Shown piece after piece: positions 1-9,380 of a DNA stretch of 64,000 nt. The notes below the pieces were generated by a model. That model ran no database searches. It worked only from the letters and a program-made list of their open reading frames with translations, and was not told the DNA's origin. Source of the stretch: Cryobacterium gelidum (GTDB taxonomy: Bacteria; Actinomycetota; Actinomycetes; Actinomycetales; Microbacteriaceae); contig NZ_SOHL01000003.1 in the NCBI RefSeq assembly GCF_004403985.1, forward strand, positions 515,528 to 579,527, given 5' to 3'. The translations under genes and the position numbers were made by a program. Numbering within the stretch: position 1 is the stretch's first letter; each line of letters starts with the position of its first letter.

Positions 1-496
1 CACGCAGTTCGGTGCGGAAACCGCGCAGGCCACGCACGTCGGGGCCGAGCGTGGCCGGCCAGGCCGGGGTTGTACCGGCTGACATCGACCCGACCTCATC
101 GTCGAGGTGACCCTGCAGCAGCTCGGCGATGATCTGGTCTTGTTCACCGCCGGTGAGCAGCGTTGGTGTCGGCCCGCCGGCCTGGGCGACCGCGGAACGC
201 ACAATCTGAAAGGCCACCGAGTTGGTGCTGCGGGCCAGCGGCCCGTTCGTGGGCACGGCGAGGCGCAGCGCGATTCGGTCGCGCAGGGCGGTTGCACCGG
301 TGCGGGTGGGTACGAGCACGAGTACCTCACTCGGCGAATACCCCCGGTTCAAGACCCGGTCGGCGACGAGTTCAACGAGGGCCCAGGTCTTGCCGGAGCC
401 GGGAGCGCCGATCACCGCGGCACTCACCCCGTCTGGAAGGTCGAGAACGGCCTGCTGGGCGGCGTCGAGCCGGTGGTTGATGCGCGGAGTGGTCAC
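1..496 (-). CDS. UvrD/REP-family ATP-dependent DNA helicase (AdnA/AdnB-like), N-terminal part
   Basis: The reading frame begins at a GTG at 494-496 and runs off the left edge, giving about 165 residues. Near the N-terminus is a Walker A motif, GAPGSGKT, after an RLDAAQQAVLDLPDG segment typical of the Q-motif region of superfamily 1 helicases. A motif Ia-like LVLVPTRTGATALRDRI stretch follows. In actinobacteria, helicases with this start lie next to DUF3107 and are AdnA/AdnB-type recombination motor-nucleases; the assignment rests on that synteny because the nuclease domain lies outside the window. It is divergent from the DUF3107 gene, about 95 bp away. No start-dependent oddity was seen. Confidence 0.8.
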   Translation of the reverse strand, partial: MTTPRINHRLDAAQQAVLDLPDGVSAAVIGAPGSGKTWALVELVADRVLNRGYSPSEVLVLVPTRTGATALRDRIALRLAVPTNGPLARSTNSVAFQIVRSAVAQAGGPTPTLLTGGEQDQIIAELLQGHLDDEVGSMSAGTTPAWPATLGPDVRGLRGFRTELR

Positions 497-591
497 AATT
501 CAACGGTAACGGGTTGCGCCGACAGTGAACTCGGTCAGGGCGGCGCTGCGTTCTGTCGTACTCTGGGCGCAAGGCTACGAAAGGCAGTTCG

Positions 592-816
592 GTGGATATT
601 CGCATTGGTATTTTCAACTCTCCGCGGGAGATCGGTTTTGAGACTTCGCAGCCAGCGACCGAGATTGAGGAGACCGTTGCGGCGGCCCTCTCCGGTCAGA
701 CCGGCTATCTGAAGCTCAGTGACAGCAAGGGGCGGGTGTACATCGTTCCCACGGTGGGCCTCGCCTACGTCGAACTCGGCAGCGAAGAATCGCGCCGCGT
801 CGGTTTCGTCGCCTAA
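592..816 (+). CDS. DUF3107 family protein
   Basis: A 74-residue protein starting with GTG and reading MDIRIGIFNSPREIGFET. This is the actinobacterial DUF3107 family, small beta-rich proteins of unknown role. Length matches the family. It is followed after 6 bp by a small membrane protein and lies in the conserved neighbourhood of helicase, DUF3107, ferritin-like protein and RhlE. No catalytic motif is visible. Confidence 0.85.
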   Translation: MDIRIGIFNSPREIGFETSQPATEIEETVAAALSGQTGYLKLSDSKGRVYIVPTVGLAYVELGSEESRRVGFVA

Positions 817-822
817 CCAGCC

Positions 823-1125
823 ATGGAGCTTCTGTTCGTCGCGCTGCTCGGCGCGGTCATCGGCCTCGCCGCGCGGTATTTTCTCCCCGGTCGGTCCACC
901 CAGGGTTCGGTGCTGGTTCCGGCGATCGGAACCGTTGCGGCATCCGCTCTCTGGGTCGCGCTGACCTGGCTTGGCTTGAATTGGGCCAATGGGTGGATCT
1001 GGTGGGTGTCCCTCGTGGGGACTGTCGTCGTATCCGTCGTGCTCAATCTTGTGATCAGTCGGCGACGCATTCACGGCGACCAGCGGATGCTGCAACGGCT
1101 CGCCAACGCAGCGTCCGCCGCCTAG
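823..1125 (+). CDS. small hypothetical membrane protein
   Basis: A 100-residue protein with three probable membrane segments (about residues 2-20, 28-46 and 58-78), separated by a short RYFLPGRS loop and ending in a basic, Arg-rich cytoplasmic tail. It starts 6 bp after DUF3107 and is probably co-transcribed with it. I do not recognise a named family. The hydrophobic segments and tight spacing support it being real. Confidence 0.7.
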   Translation: MELLFVALLGAVIGLAARYFLPGRSTQGSVLVPAIGTVAASALWVALTWLGLNWANGWIWWVSLVGTVVVSVVLNLVISRRRIHGDQRMLQRLANAASAA

Positions 1126-1153
1126 GACTTCGGCCGGTTCGCTGGGCGAACGG

Positions 1154-1870
1154 CTAGGCGGTGAGGCCGAGGCCGTCCATGCGGCGGGTGTGCGCTGCGA
1201 TGAGCTCGGTGAAGACCGGTTCGATGCGCGCCTCGGCACCCTCGGCAGGGTCGGCGGCCGGCATGGCCGACCGGGCCACGAGCAGGGTGTCACCGACGAG
1301 TCGGCGGCCCCACATGGCCAGCCGTGAGCCAAGCGCCACGTCGTTCTCGATGGCGGTTTGTAATTCCTGTATCAGCACACCGGTGCCGGAATCTTCACCG
1401 AGCAGCTGCGCCACTCGGGGCCCGATGTCGCGCGGCAGGCCATCCGACAGGCGAATAAAGAAATCGTCGAGCAAACCACCGCAGAGGTAGCAGCTCAGGA
1501 GCAGCTCGTGCCACTCGGCGCCGCTGGTTTCGCGGCGAAACCCATCGAGGGCCACGACGAACGGGGCCATCTCGGTGGCCGGCTCGTGCCCGCGGCGTCG
1601 AATCTCGGTAATCAGGCCGTGATGCTTGCTCAGCGCTCGACCGGCGGCCGTGCTGAGTCCCTCCTTCACGGCGAGGTTCGGCGCGGTGGCTAAGGCCCGT
1701 GCCAGACTTTCAAACTCGCCGAGCTCGCGGTACGCGGCTTGGCCGAGAAAATGCCGCACTCCGGGAGCGAGCGAACTGATGTCCATTTTTTCGGTTGGCT
1801 GGAGCACCCCGCGGGCGGAAAGCCGCGGAGCTTCAGTGCGCTGCGGGCGCCGACCGGACCACGTGACCAC
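1154..1870 (-). CDS. ferritin-like fold protein (MiaE-like)
   Basis: The 238-residue frame is mostly helical, with the segment HFLGQAAYRELGEFESLARAL followed by KHHGLITEIRRRG and later EWHELLLSCYLCGG. This Glu/His-bearing four-helix pattern matches the actinobacterial ferritin-like family related to tRNA hydroxylase MiaE and found beside rhlE. It may bind a di-iron centre, but the substrate is unknown. The longest start is a GTG at 1870. A second possible start is the ATG at residue 29 (MDISSL), which would give a better-conserved N-terminus; neither has a clear ribosome site. It is divergent from rhlE. Confidence 0.7.
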   Translation of the reverse strand: MVTWSGRRPQRTEAPRLSARGVLQPTEKMDISSLAPGVRHFLGQAAYRELGEFESLARALATAPNLAVKEGLSTAAGRALSKHHGLITEIRRRGHEPATEMAPFVVALDGFRRETSGAEWHELLLSCYLCGGLLDDFFIRLSDGLPRDIGPRVAQLLGEDSGTGVLIQELQTAIENDVALGSRLAMWGRRLVGDTLLVARSAMPAADPAEGAEARIEPVFTELIAAHTRRMDGLGLTA

Positions 1871-2015
1871 GGGCTTAGCTTAGGACAGCGCGCCTGTGGC
1901 CGCGGTACAGACGGGGCAGTAAGGTGGAATTACGTCGCCGGCAAGGATCGGTGGCCGCTGCCCGAGACGCAAAAACGGGCGCACTTCGCTTCCAGTTAAT
2001 GACAGGCATACATTC

Positions 2016-3596
2016 GTGACTTTCTCCGAACTTAATATTGACCAGGACATGGTCGACTCCCTTGCTGCCAAGGGCATCCTCGAACCGTTCCCCATCCAGA
2101 CCCAGACCATCCCCCTCGCCCTGGCCGGCCAGGACATCATCGGTCAGGCTAAGACCGGCACCGGCAAGACCTTTGGTTTCGGCCTTCCGGTCATCCAGCG
2201 CCTCGGCCTCGACCCCGAGCCCGGCGTTCAGGCGCTCATCGTCGTTCCGACCCGAGAACTGTGCGTGCAGGTCTCGGAAGACCTCGAGCTCGCCGCGACG
2301 GGCCGCAACACCAAGATCGTTTCCATTTACGGTGGCAAGGCCTATGAGGGCCAGATCGAACAGCTCAAGGCCGGCGCGCAGATTGTCGTCGGAACTCCCG
2401 GCCGCCTGCTCGACCTCGCCAGCCAGCGCCTGCTCACTCTCGCCAACGTGCGCGAAATGGTGCTCGACGAAGCAGACAAGATGCTCGACCTCGGTTTTCT
2501 CTCCGACATCGAGAAGCTCTTCGCGCAGACCCCGTCGACCCGCCACACCATGCTGTTCTCGGCGACGATGCCCGGACCGATCGTGGCCCTGGCCCGACGC
2601 TTCATGAACCGTCCGATTCACATTCGCGCGACCGACCCCGATGAGGGCCTGATGCAGGCCAACATCGAGCACCTCGTCTACCGCGCCCACAACATGGACA
2701 AGGACGAAGTCATCGGCCGCATCCTCATGGCGGAGGGCCGCGGCAAGACCATCATCTTCACCCGCACCAAGCGCGCCGCCGCGAAGCTCGTCGAGGAACT
2801 CGGCGATCGTGGCTTCAACGCCACGGCCGTGCACGGCGACCTGAATCAGGAGCAGCGCGAACGTGCCATGGCGAGTTTCAAGAGCGGTAAGAAGGAAATT
2901 CTGATCGCAACGGATGTCGCAGCTCGCGGCATCGACGTTGAAGACGTCACCCACGTGATCAACCACACCATTCCCGAAGACGAGAAGGCGTACCTGCACC
3001 GCGTCGGCCGCACCGGTCGCGCCGGCAAGAACGGCATCGCCGTGACCTTCGTCGACTGGGATGACCTGCACAAGTGGTCGCTGATCAATAAGGCCCTCGA
3101 CTTCGGCCAGCCGGAACCGATGGAAACCTACTCGTCGTCGCCGCACCTCTACACCGATCTGAACATCCCAGCCGGCTCCAAGGGCCGCCTGCGGGCAACC
3201 CCGGTGAAGGATGTCGCCGCTGGTGATGCGCGCACCGGCGGCGCCGGTCGTTCCGGCGGGGCACGCTCCGGCGCCGGCAGTCGTTCCGACTCGGGTCGTT
3301 CCGGCGCTGCACGCTCTGGTCGTTCTGAGGGAGGTCGCGGTTCCGGCCATGGCGATTCCGCGCGCAGCTCAGACCGCCCGGCGACAAGCCCAGTAGCTTC
3401 CGGTGCCGACGAGGCGAGTCGGCCCACTCGGTCGCGCACCCGCGTTGGCTCCAGCACCAACCCGGACGCCCCGGCCGCAACCTCCGCTGCCGGCACCCAC
3501 GATGGCGGCGGAGCCGAGCACCACGACGGCAACAGCGCGCCGCTGCGTCGCAGCCGCACGCGTCGTCGCTCTCCGCAGTCCGGCAGCACCATCTAA
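2016..3596 (+). CDS. rhlE: DEAD-box ATP-dependent RNA helicase
   Basis: A 526-residue protein with all helicase motifs. These are a Q-motif region near residue 25 (FPIQTQTIPLAL), Walker A AKTGTGKT at 45-52, PTRELCVQ near 78, TPGR near 127, DEAD at 151-154, SAT at 182-184, and the C-terminal HRVGRTGR. It unwinds RNA duplexes, probably in ribosome assembly or mRNA turnover. After about residue 400 comes a long low-complexity tail rich in Ser, Gly, Arg and Ala with repeated SGR/GAR units. Such RNA-binding disordered tails are common in actinobacterial RhlE. The gene starts with GTG and is divergent from the ferritin-like gene. Confidence 0.93.
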   Translation: MTFSELNIDQDMVDSLAAKGILEPFPIQTQTIPLALAGQDIIGQAKTGTGKTFGFGLPVIQRLGLDPEPGVQALIVVPTRELCVQVSEDLELAATGRNTKIVSIYGGKAYEGQIEQLKAGAQIVVGTPGRLLDLASQRLLTLANVREMVLDEADKMLDLGFLSDIEKLFAQTPSTRHTMLFSATMPGPIVALARRFMNRPIHIRATDPDEGLMQANIEHLVYRAHNMDKDEVIGRILMAEGRGKTIIFTRTKRAAAKLVEELGDRGFNATAVHGDLNQEQRERAMASFKSGKKEILIATDVAARGIDVEDVTHVINHTIPEDEKAYLHRVGRTGRAGKNGIAVTFVDWDDLHKWSLINKALDFGQPEPMETYSSSPHLYTDLNIPAGSKGRLRATPVKDVAAGDARTGGAGRSGGARSGAGSRSDSGRSGAARSGRSEGGRGSGHGDSARSSDRPATSPVASGADEASRPTRSRTRVGSSTNPDAPAATSAAGTHDGGGAEHHDGNSAPLRRSRTRRRSPQSGSTI

Positions 3597-3786
3597 CAAC
3601 GAAACAGAACCATCCGTGCCCGGCTCTTGGGCTGTCGCCGTTTCGGCCGTGGCAGCCCCGGGGCCGGGCGTTCCTGTTTCCCCCACACTCGTTCGCGGCG
3701 CCGTTGTTTCGTATGCGTTAGTTTCACGCGCCGCCGTTCCACCGGGCGCTGAAACTGGCGACGCCGCGGCATTCGCTGCCGAAAGA

Positions 3787-4656
3787 TCAGCCGTAGATGG
3801 GAGCCGAACCGCGGCCCTCGGCGATGATGCGCTCGAGCACCTCGGGGGCGGTCGTGTTCTCGCCGAGCCGGTTGGGTTTGCCGGTGCCGTGGTAATCACT
3901 CGAGCCAGTGACGACCAGCCCGAACTTGGCAGCCAGCTCATACAGCCGTGCCGTGGGTTCGGGCTTGTTCTCGCGGTGCGCCAATTCGAGGCCGAACAGT
4001 CCGGCTTCGACCAGGGTCTTCAACCGAGATTCCGCCACAATATCGTCGATCCCGCGGGTGGCAGGGTGGGCGATGACCGGCACTCCCCCGGCGGCTCGCA
4101 CGAGTTGGATCGCCCGCAACGGATCGGGGGCATAGTGCGGCTGGTAGTAGCCGGCCTTCCAGTGGAGGATGCCCGCGAAGGCGGCGCTGCGATTGAGGGC
4201 GTGACCGCGGGCGACGAGGGCGTCGGCGATGTGCGGCCGGCCAACGGTCGCCTCCGGAGTGGTCTGGGCGAGCACGTCGTCCCAGCTCAGGTCATAGTCC
4301 GCTCCGATGCGGGCAACCATCTGTTCGGCCCGGGTGAAACGTGCGGCACGCACGCGGGTCAATTCGGCGAGCAGGGCCGAATCGGCCGGGTCGAAGAGAT
4401 ATGCCAAAAGATGCACACTGGCGTACTGCACCCGGGTGCTAAATTCCATTCCGGGAATAAGTGTCATGTGTTCAACTTCCGCTGCAGCGGATGCTTCGGG
4501 CCAACCGGCCGTCGAGTCGTGGTCGGTCAGCGCGATGGTGCCGAGGCCGGCAGCGGCAGCGGCCCGCACGAGTTCGGCGGGGGTCTCGGTGCCGTCCGAC
4601 ACGCTCGAATGTGCGTGCAGGTCGATCGGACCATGGAATTGCCGCGCGACTGCCAT
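3787..4656 (-). CDS. PHP-domain phosphoesterase (YciV/RNase AM-like)
   Basis: A 289-residue protein with the metal-binding signatures of the PHP superfamily: DLHAHS at residues 12-17, LTDHDS near 43-48, a PHIAD segment, GVPVIAHP and a C-terminal GSSDYHG. The family hydrolyses phosphoesters; relatives include 3',5'-nucleotide bisphosphatase and RNase AM. It is convergent with rhlE across about 190 bp that hold no gene I can support. The start ATG gives MAVARQFHGPIDLHAHS, which puts the first metal motif close to the N-terminus as usual. Confidence 0.85.
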   Translation of the reverse strand: MAVARQFHGPIDLHAHSSVSDGTETPAELVRAAAAAGLGTIALTDHDSTAGWPEASAAAEVEHMTLIPGMEFSTRVQYASVHLLAYLFDPADSALLAELTRVRAARFTRAEQMVARIGADYDLSWDDVLAQTTPEATVGRPHIADALVARGHALNRSAAFAGILHWKAGYYQPHYAPDPLRAIQLVRAAGGVPVIAHPATRGIDDIVAESRLKTLVEAGLFGLELAHRENKPEPTARLYELAAKFGLVVTGSSDYHGTGKPNRLGENTTAPEVLERIIAEGRGSAPIYG

Positions 4657-4753
4657 GCCCCCATGCTAGTTGGCCGCCCTCCGGCCCATGGCCGCGGCGT
4701 CGGGCCCGGGCCGACGGGGGATTCCCCAGAATTCTGATCTAGGGTTCAATTCA

Positions 4754-5791
4754 ATGTTCCCTCGACTCCTTCGGGCGCTTCTTCTGGTCGGCGCGGCCGC
4801 TTTCCTGCTGGTCTGCACCTGGCCGCAGGCGTTCGGCCTGCACAACAGCTGGGTCGTGGCCCACCTTGTGTCTTTTCGTGCCATCGCCGTGATCGGCGCG
4901 GTCGTCGGCCTCGTTCTGCTCGGGCTGCTTCGGTTCCTTCGCCCGTTACGCCCAACCCTGGGCATGGCCATGGTGTTGCTCGCTCTCTTCGGGGTGGCCA
5001 ATGTCGGCATCCTGGCCTCCCGTGGATTCAATGCCGGCACCGCTCAGGTCAGCACCGAAGCGGGTGTCAGCTCCATTACCGTATTGAGCTGGAACACGCT
5101 CGGTGATGTTCCCGGCGCCGCGGTCATCGCCGACCTCGCCGTTGCGCAGAACGCCGACGTCGTCACTCTGCCCGAAACCACGGAAGAAACCGGCATCCTG
5201 ATTGCCGAGGGGATGCGCGAGGCTGGACGGCCGATGTGGGTGCACACGCTCGCTTTCGATCGGGTCTCCAAGGCTCGTTCTACGACCGTGCTGATCAGCC
5301 CCGACCTCGGTGACTACGTCGTGAGCAATGCAGCGGGGTCCGGCCCACCCGGCAACACCAACGTGCTGCCGACCGTCGTGGCCGAACCGACCGATGGCAG
5401 CGGCCCGACCATCGTCGCGGTGCACGCCGTCTCCCCCATTCAATACGAGATGTCGAACTGGCGCAGCGATCTCGACTGGCTCGCCACCCAGTGTCAGGGC
5501 GACAGCGTGATCATGGCGGGCGACTTCAATGCCACGCTCGACCACATGGCCGACCGGGCAGGCGGGGGCACCGGCGCTGTGCTCGGCAACTGCGTGGATG
5601 CCGCGCTGTCGGCCGGTGCGGCATCCGTCGGCACCTGGCCCACCAGCATTCCCGCCCTGCTCGGCAGCCCCATCGACCACGTCATGGTCACCCCGAACTG
5701 GCAGGTGGCCACGCTGCGGGTGATCGAGACGCTCGATGACGCCGGCAGCGACCACCGGCCGATCGTGACCACACTCACACCGGCTCCGTAG
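4754..5791 (+). CDS. membrane-anchored endonuclease/exonuclease/phosphatase family protein
   Basis: A 345-residue protein. The ATG at 4754 (MFPRLLRALLLVG) is preferred over an upstream in-frame start at 4670 that would overlap the PHP promoter region and add an unlikely leader. Three N-terminal membrane segments (about residues 5-25, 38-58 and 68-85) precede an extracytoplasmic EEP domain. Visible EEP motifs are LSWNTLG, LPE, GDFNATLDH, IDHVM and SDHRPI, the last His being the general base in this fold. The substrate is unknown; relatives cleave phosphodiesters, nucleic acids or sphingomyelin-like lipids. Confidence 0.85.
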   Translation: MFPRLLRALLLVGAAAFLLVCTWPQAFGLHNSWVVAHLVSFRAIAVIGAVVGLVLLGLLRFLRPLRPTLGMAMVLLALFGVANVGILASRGFNAGTAQVSTEAGVSSITVLSWNTLGDVPGAAVIADLAVAQNADVVTLPETTEETGILIAEGMREAGRPMWVHTLAFDRVSKARSTTVLISPDLGDYVVSNAAGSGPPGNTNVLPTVVAEPTDGSGPTIVAVHAVSPIQYEMSNWRSDLDWLATQCQGDSVIMAGDFNATLDHMADRAGGGTGAVLGNCVDAALSAGAASVGTWPTSIPALLGSPIDHVMVTPNWQVATLRVIETLDDAGSDHRPIVTTLTPAP

Positions 5792-5861
5792 CGCCGGTCC
5801 GGCGCAGGATCGGCAGGCGCCGGATCAACATCCGTCCAGAGTGCGGTGCCAGAATGGAGGA

Positions 5862-7406
5862 ATGGCTGATACCACTGCTTCCGCATTCACCCCCGCCGCG
5901 CGCTCGAACGAGAACCGCTCAACGACACCGGGCTCATCCGGCTTCAAATCGTTCATCGGCAGCGGATGGGCCGAACGCACCGACGTTCTGCCCCCGGCCC
6001 GCGAGCAGGCGCCCTTCGCTGCCGCGCGCCGCGCGCGCCTATCCGCACAGTATCCCGGACAGCGCCTGATCATTCCAGCGGGCCGGTTGAAGCAACGCTC
6101 CAACGACACCGACTACGCCTTCCGCGCCCACTCCGCCTTCGCCCACCTCACCGGTTGGGGCAGCGACAGCGAACCCGGTGCCGTGCTCGTGCTCGAACCA
6201 ACCGCCGCCGGCGGCCACGACGCGACCCTGTACTTTCGGGAACGGGCCGGCCGCGACTCCGACGAGTTCTACGCCAACCCCGACATCGGCGAATTCTGGA
6301 TCGGCCCACGCCCCTCGATCGCGCAGGTTGCCAGCGACCTCGCACTCGGTGTGCGCGGCATCGCCGACCTCGCCGATGTGCTGCGCTGTGCCGACAGTGC
6401 AACCCTCGTGCTGCGCGAGGCTGACCCGACCTTCACCGAACGAGTTGACGAGGCCCGCCTGCGCTTCGCCGCGGAACGTGTGCTCGGCAGCAACGCCTCC
6501 GATTCCGCGTTCAGCATCGAGATCAACGCCGAGCATGAGCCCGACGGGGCCCTGGCCCGCGATCTCTCCGAGCTGCGCCTCGTGAAGGACGCCTGGGAGA
6601 TCGAACAGATGCGCGTCGCCGTCGCGGCCACCGCCCGCGGATTCGACGATGTCATCGCCGACCTGCCGCGATCGAGCGTGCACGCCCGCGGGGAACGCCT
6701 GGTCGAGGGCGTGTTCAACACCCGGGCCCGCAGCGACGGAAACACGGTCGGCTACGACACCATCGCTGCCTCCGGCCCGCACGCCTGCATTTTGCACTGG
6801 ACCCGCAACGACGGCGTCGTCGCCCCCGGCGACCTCATCCTCATCGACGCCGGCGTGGAACTCGACAGCTACTACACCGCCGACATCACCCGCACCCTGC
6901 CGGTCAACGGCGTCTACAGCGAAGTACAGCGGCTGGTTTACGAAACCGTGCGTGAGGCAGCGGATGCCGCCTTTTCCGTCGCTCGCCCCGGCGCTGTCTT
7001 TCGTGATGTGCACGCCGCCGCGATGAACGTCATCGCTCGGCGCACCGCCGAGTGGGGCATGCTTCCGGTCACCGCCGAAGAGGCCCTGCAGCCGGAGAAC
7101 GGCCAGCACCGCCGATACATGGTGCACGGCACCAGCCACCACCTCGGCATCGACGTGCACGATTGCGCGCAGGCACGCCGCGACATGTACATGGACGGAG
7201 TGCTCGAACCGGGCATGGTCTTCACCATTGAACCCGGACTGTACTTTCAGCCAGACGACCTCACCGTTCCCGCCGCGTTTCGCGGCATCGGCGTGCGCAT
7301 CGAAGATGACATCCTGGTGACAGAGACCGGGGCCGAGAACCTCTCCGCAGCCATCCCGCGCACCGCCAGCGAGGTCGAGGCCTGGATAGCGGCCGCCCAG
7401 CGCTGA
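5862..7406 (+). CDS. pepP: Xaa-Pro aminopeptidase (peptidase M24B)
   Basis: A 514-residue protein with an N-terminal aminopeptidase-P domain (FRAHSAFAHLTGW) and a C-terminal pita-bread catalytic domain. The five metal ligands are visible: Asp in LIDAGVELDS and in YTADITRTLPV, His in GTSHHLGIDVHD, Glu in TIEPGLY and Glu in GVRIEDD. It removes N-terminal residues preceding proline in the cytoplasm. The ATG at 5862 is the likely start; a GTG at 5841 is also in frame. The GGAGG directly before 5862 is unusually close to the start codon, so the exact start is not certain. Confidence 0.92.
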   Translation: MADTTASAFTPAARSNENRSTTPGSSGFKSFIGSGWAERTDVLPPAREQAPFAAARRARLSAQYPGQRLIIPAGRLKQRSNDTDYAFRAHSAFAHLTGWGSDSEPGAVLVLEPTAAGGHDATLYFRERAGRDSDEFYANPDIGEFWIGPRPSIAQVASDLALGVRGIADLADVLRCADSATLVLREADPTFTERVDEARLRFAAERVLGSNASDSAFSIEINAEHEPDGALARDLSELRLVKDAWEIEQMRVAVAATARGFDDVIADLPRSSVHARGERLVEGVFNTRARSDGNTVGYDTIAASGPHACILHWTRNDGVVAPGDLILIDAGVELDSYYTADITRTLPVNGVYSEVQRLVYETVREAADAAFSVARPGAVFRDVHAAAMNVIARRTAEWGMLPVTAEEALQPENGQHRRYMVHGTSHHLGIDVHDCAQARRDMYMDGVLEPGMVFTIEPGLYFQPDDLTVPAAFRGIGVRIEDDILVTETGAENLSAAIPRTASEVEAWIAAAQR

Positions 7407-7422
7407 ACCTGCTCGCGCGTGA

Positions 7423-7953
7423 CTACACGGGGGGCGTAGTGGCTTCCGGGACTTCAGGTGCGGAGGGAGAGCCGGAGAGCAGATTGCGGGCCCGGTGGAC
7501 CAGCTCGGCATCGACGATGACCTGATAGTTGGTCGCGATGACCTGCATGGTCGACGTGAAGTCACGCCGCCGCCGGTTGATGGCGTAGCTGGCTATGCCC
7601 AGCAGCATGCCGAACCCGGCGCCCATGATGAGGGCGGCAAACACAAACGGCAGGCTCGACCCGGTCGGTGAGAACAAAAAAAACAGAATTCCGAAAAATA
7701 TTCCCAGCCAGGCACCGGATCCTGCGCCCGCAAGAGCCACTCGGCCGTAGGTGAGTTTGCCGGTCACCCGCTCAACACTCTTGAGGTCGTTGCCCACGAT
7801 CGAGAGCTCTTTCACGGGAAAGTCGGCTTTAGCGAGTGCGTCGACCGCGCCCTGCGCGTCAGCGTACGTGCTGTAGCTGCCGAGCACTTCACCGCGCGGC
7901 AGCACGGGAGGCAGCACCGGGCGCCGGCGGGAAAAAAGACTCTGGTTGCTCAT
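7423..7953 (-). CDS. general stress protein 17M-domain membrane protein
   Basis: About 176 residues. The N-terminal part (GEVLGSYSTYADAQGAVDALAKADFPVKELSIVG) is a general-stress-protein 17M/YflT-like domain. It is followed by two membrane helices rich in Gly and Phe (about 85-105 and 110-130) and a basic RRRRDF segment, then a domain ending in a Pro/Thr-rich tail. The family is linked to stress response but has no assigned reaction. The ATG of MSNQSLF is chosen; a GTG two codons upstream is also in frame. It is convergent with pepP and divergent from the MgtE-like gene. Confidence 0.85.
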   Translation of the reverse strand: MSNQSLFSRRRPVLPPVLPRGEVLGSYSTYADAQGAVDALAKADFPVKELSIVGNDLKSVERVTGKLTYGRVALAGAGSGAWLGIFFGILFFLFSPTGSSLPFVFAALIMGAGFGMLLGIASYAINRRRRDFTSTMQVIATNYQVIVDAELVHRARNLLSGSPSAPEVPEATTPPV

Positions 7954-8048
7954 AAGCACATTCTTCCACGTCGGCCTGACTGTGTGTCTGAATGACGAAC
8001 CGTTCGCGCCGGGCCATCATTGTCGGGCCAGTGGCCTACATTTATAGT

Positions 8049-9380
8049 GTGAGTGCCACCAGAGTTTTTGTTGCCCGACTGGCCGGGTGCATCGTTTTCG
8101 ACCCCGCGGGCGACCGCGTGGGCAAGGTGCGCGATGTTCTGGTGGTGTACCGAAAAAACGACCCGCCCAGCGTCGTCGGTCTGATCGTGGAGATCCCCGG
8201 CAAGAGACGCGTGTTCGTGTCGATCAACCGGGTCACCAGCATCGGCAGCGGCCAGATCATCACGACCGGCCTGATCAACGTGCGCCGCTATGAACAGCGC
8301 GGCGGTGAAGTGCGCGTCATCGCCGAATTGCTCGGCCGCAAAGTGCTCTTCACCGACGGCTCCGGCGAGGCGACCATCGAAGACGTCGCGATCAAGGAAG
8401 GCACAGAAGCCGACTGGGCCGTCAGCCAGCTGTTTGTACGCCGGCCCAAGACCAGCGCCTCGCCCTTCGTCAAGGGCGTCACGAACTTCGCCACCTGGGC
8501 CGAGGTCCGCGAGAAAAAAACCGAGGGGCAGGCGCAATCCGCCGAGCACCTCATTGCGACCTATTCTGATCTCAAGCCGGCCGACCTGGCCAATACCTTG
8601 CTCGACCTGCCGCGCGAGCGCATGTTCGAGGTGGCCGGTGAGCTGCCCGACGATCGCCTCGCCGACGTGCTCGAGGAGATGCCCGAATCCGATCAGGTCG
8701 GCATTCTCACCAGCCTCGGTGACGCCCGCGCCGCCGACGTGCTCGACCAGATGCAGCCAGACGACGCGGCCGACCTCATCGCCCAGCTGCCCGAAGAACG
8801 CGGCGAGCAACTGCTCGACCTGATGGAGCCCGAAGAGGCCGAAGACGTACGTTTCCTGCTCTCCTACGCCCCCGACACCGCCGGTGGGCTCATGACGACC
8901 GAGCCGATCATCGTCTCGGCCGACGCCACCGTCGCTGAAGGGCTCGCGCGTATCCGTCGTCACGACCTGGCACCGGCCCTTGGCGCGGCGATCTGCGTCA
9001 CCCTGCCCCCTTACGAAGCACCCACCGGTCGTTTTCTGGGCATGGTGCATTTTCAGCGGATGCTGCGCTACCCGCCCCACGAACGCCTCGGCACGCTGCT
9101 CGACGCCGGCCTGGACCCGGTAACCGCGGACACCTCGGCCGCTGAAGTCAGCCGGATCCTCGCGAGCTATGACCTGGTCTCGGTGCCGGTGGTCGATGAG
9201 AATTACCGACTGGTCGGGGTGGTGACGATTGATGACGTGCTCGACTACCTGCTGCCCGACGACTGGCGCAGCCACGACGGCAATGATGATGTGCGCCGCC
9301 GCGCCACCGCTCGCAGCGAATTGAGAACCGGCAGCATTCCGCTGCCCGGAGCGCAAAGGACGACTCGTGGCCCGCAATAA
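8049..9380 (+). CDS. MgtE intracellular-domain/CBS protein without membrane part
   Basis: A 443-residue protein: a PRC-barrel-like N-terminus (residues about 1-150, RVFVARLAGCIVFDPAGDRVGKV), an MgtE N-terminal helical repeat region (ADLANTLLDLPRERMFEVAGELPDDRLADVLEEM), then two CBS domains with AGGLMTTEPIIV and VPVVDENYRLVGVVTIDD. The Mg2+ channel domain of true MgtE is absent, so this is a cytosolic Mg2+ or nucleotide sensor rather than a transporter. The GTG at 8049 is chosen because the domain begins there. It overlaps the DUF1003 gene by 14 bp. The order MgtE-like, DUF1003, Mrp is conserved in actinobacteria. Confidence 0.85.
   Translation: MSATRVFVARLAGCIVFDPAGDRVGKVRDVLVVYRKNDPPSVVGLIVEIPGKRRVFVSINRVTSIGSGQIITTGLINVRRYEQRGGEVRVIAELLGRKVLFTDGSGEATIEDVAIKEGTEADWAVSQLFVRRPKTSASPFVKGVTNFATWAEVREKKTEGQAQSAEHLIATYSDLKPADLANTLLDLPRERMFEVAGELPDDRLADVLEEMPESDQVGILTSLGDARAADVLDQMQPDDAADLIAQLPEERGEQLLDLMEPEEAEDVRFLLSYAPDTAGGLMTTEPIIVSADATVAEGLARIRRHDLAPALGAAICVTLPPYEAPTGRFLGMVHFQRMLRYPPHERLGTLLDAGLDPVTADTSAAEVSRILASYDLVSVPVVDENYRLVGVVTIDDVLDYLLPDDWRSHDGNDDVRRRATARSELRTGSIPLPGAQRTTRGPQ

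Noticed and set aside
3597..3786. Small gene between rhlE and the PHP gene
   Set aside because: No frame here has a plausible start or recognisable product; it looks like a shared 3' region.
3403..4737. Long open frame on + strand opposite the PHP gene
   Set aside because: It is a GC-rich antisense shadow of rhlE's tail and the PHP gene with no recognisable product.
8014..8049. Promoter candidates just before the MgtE-like GTG, including TACATT and TATAGT
   Set aside because: TATAGT directly abuts the start codon and TACATT has no matching -35, so neither is good enough to annotate.
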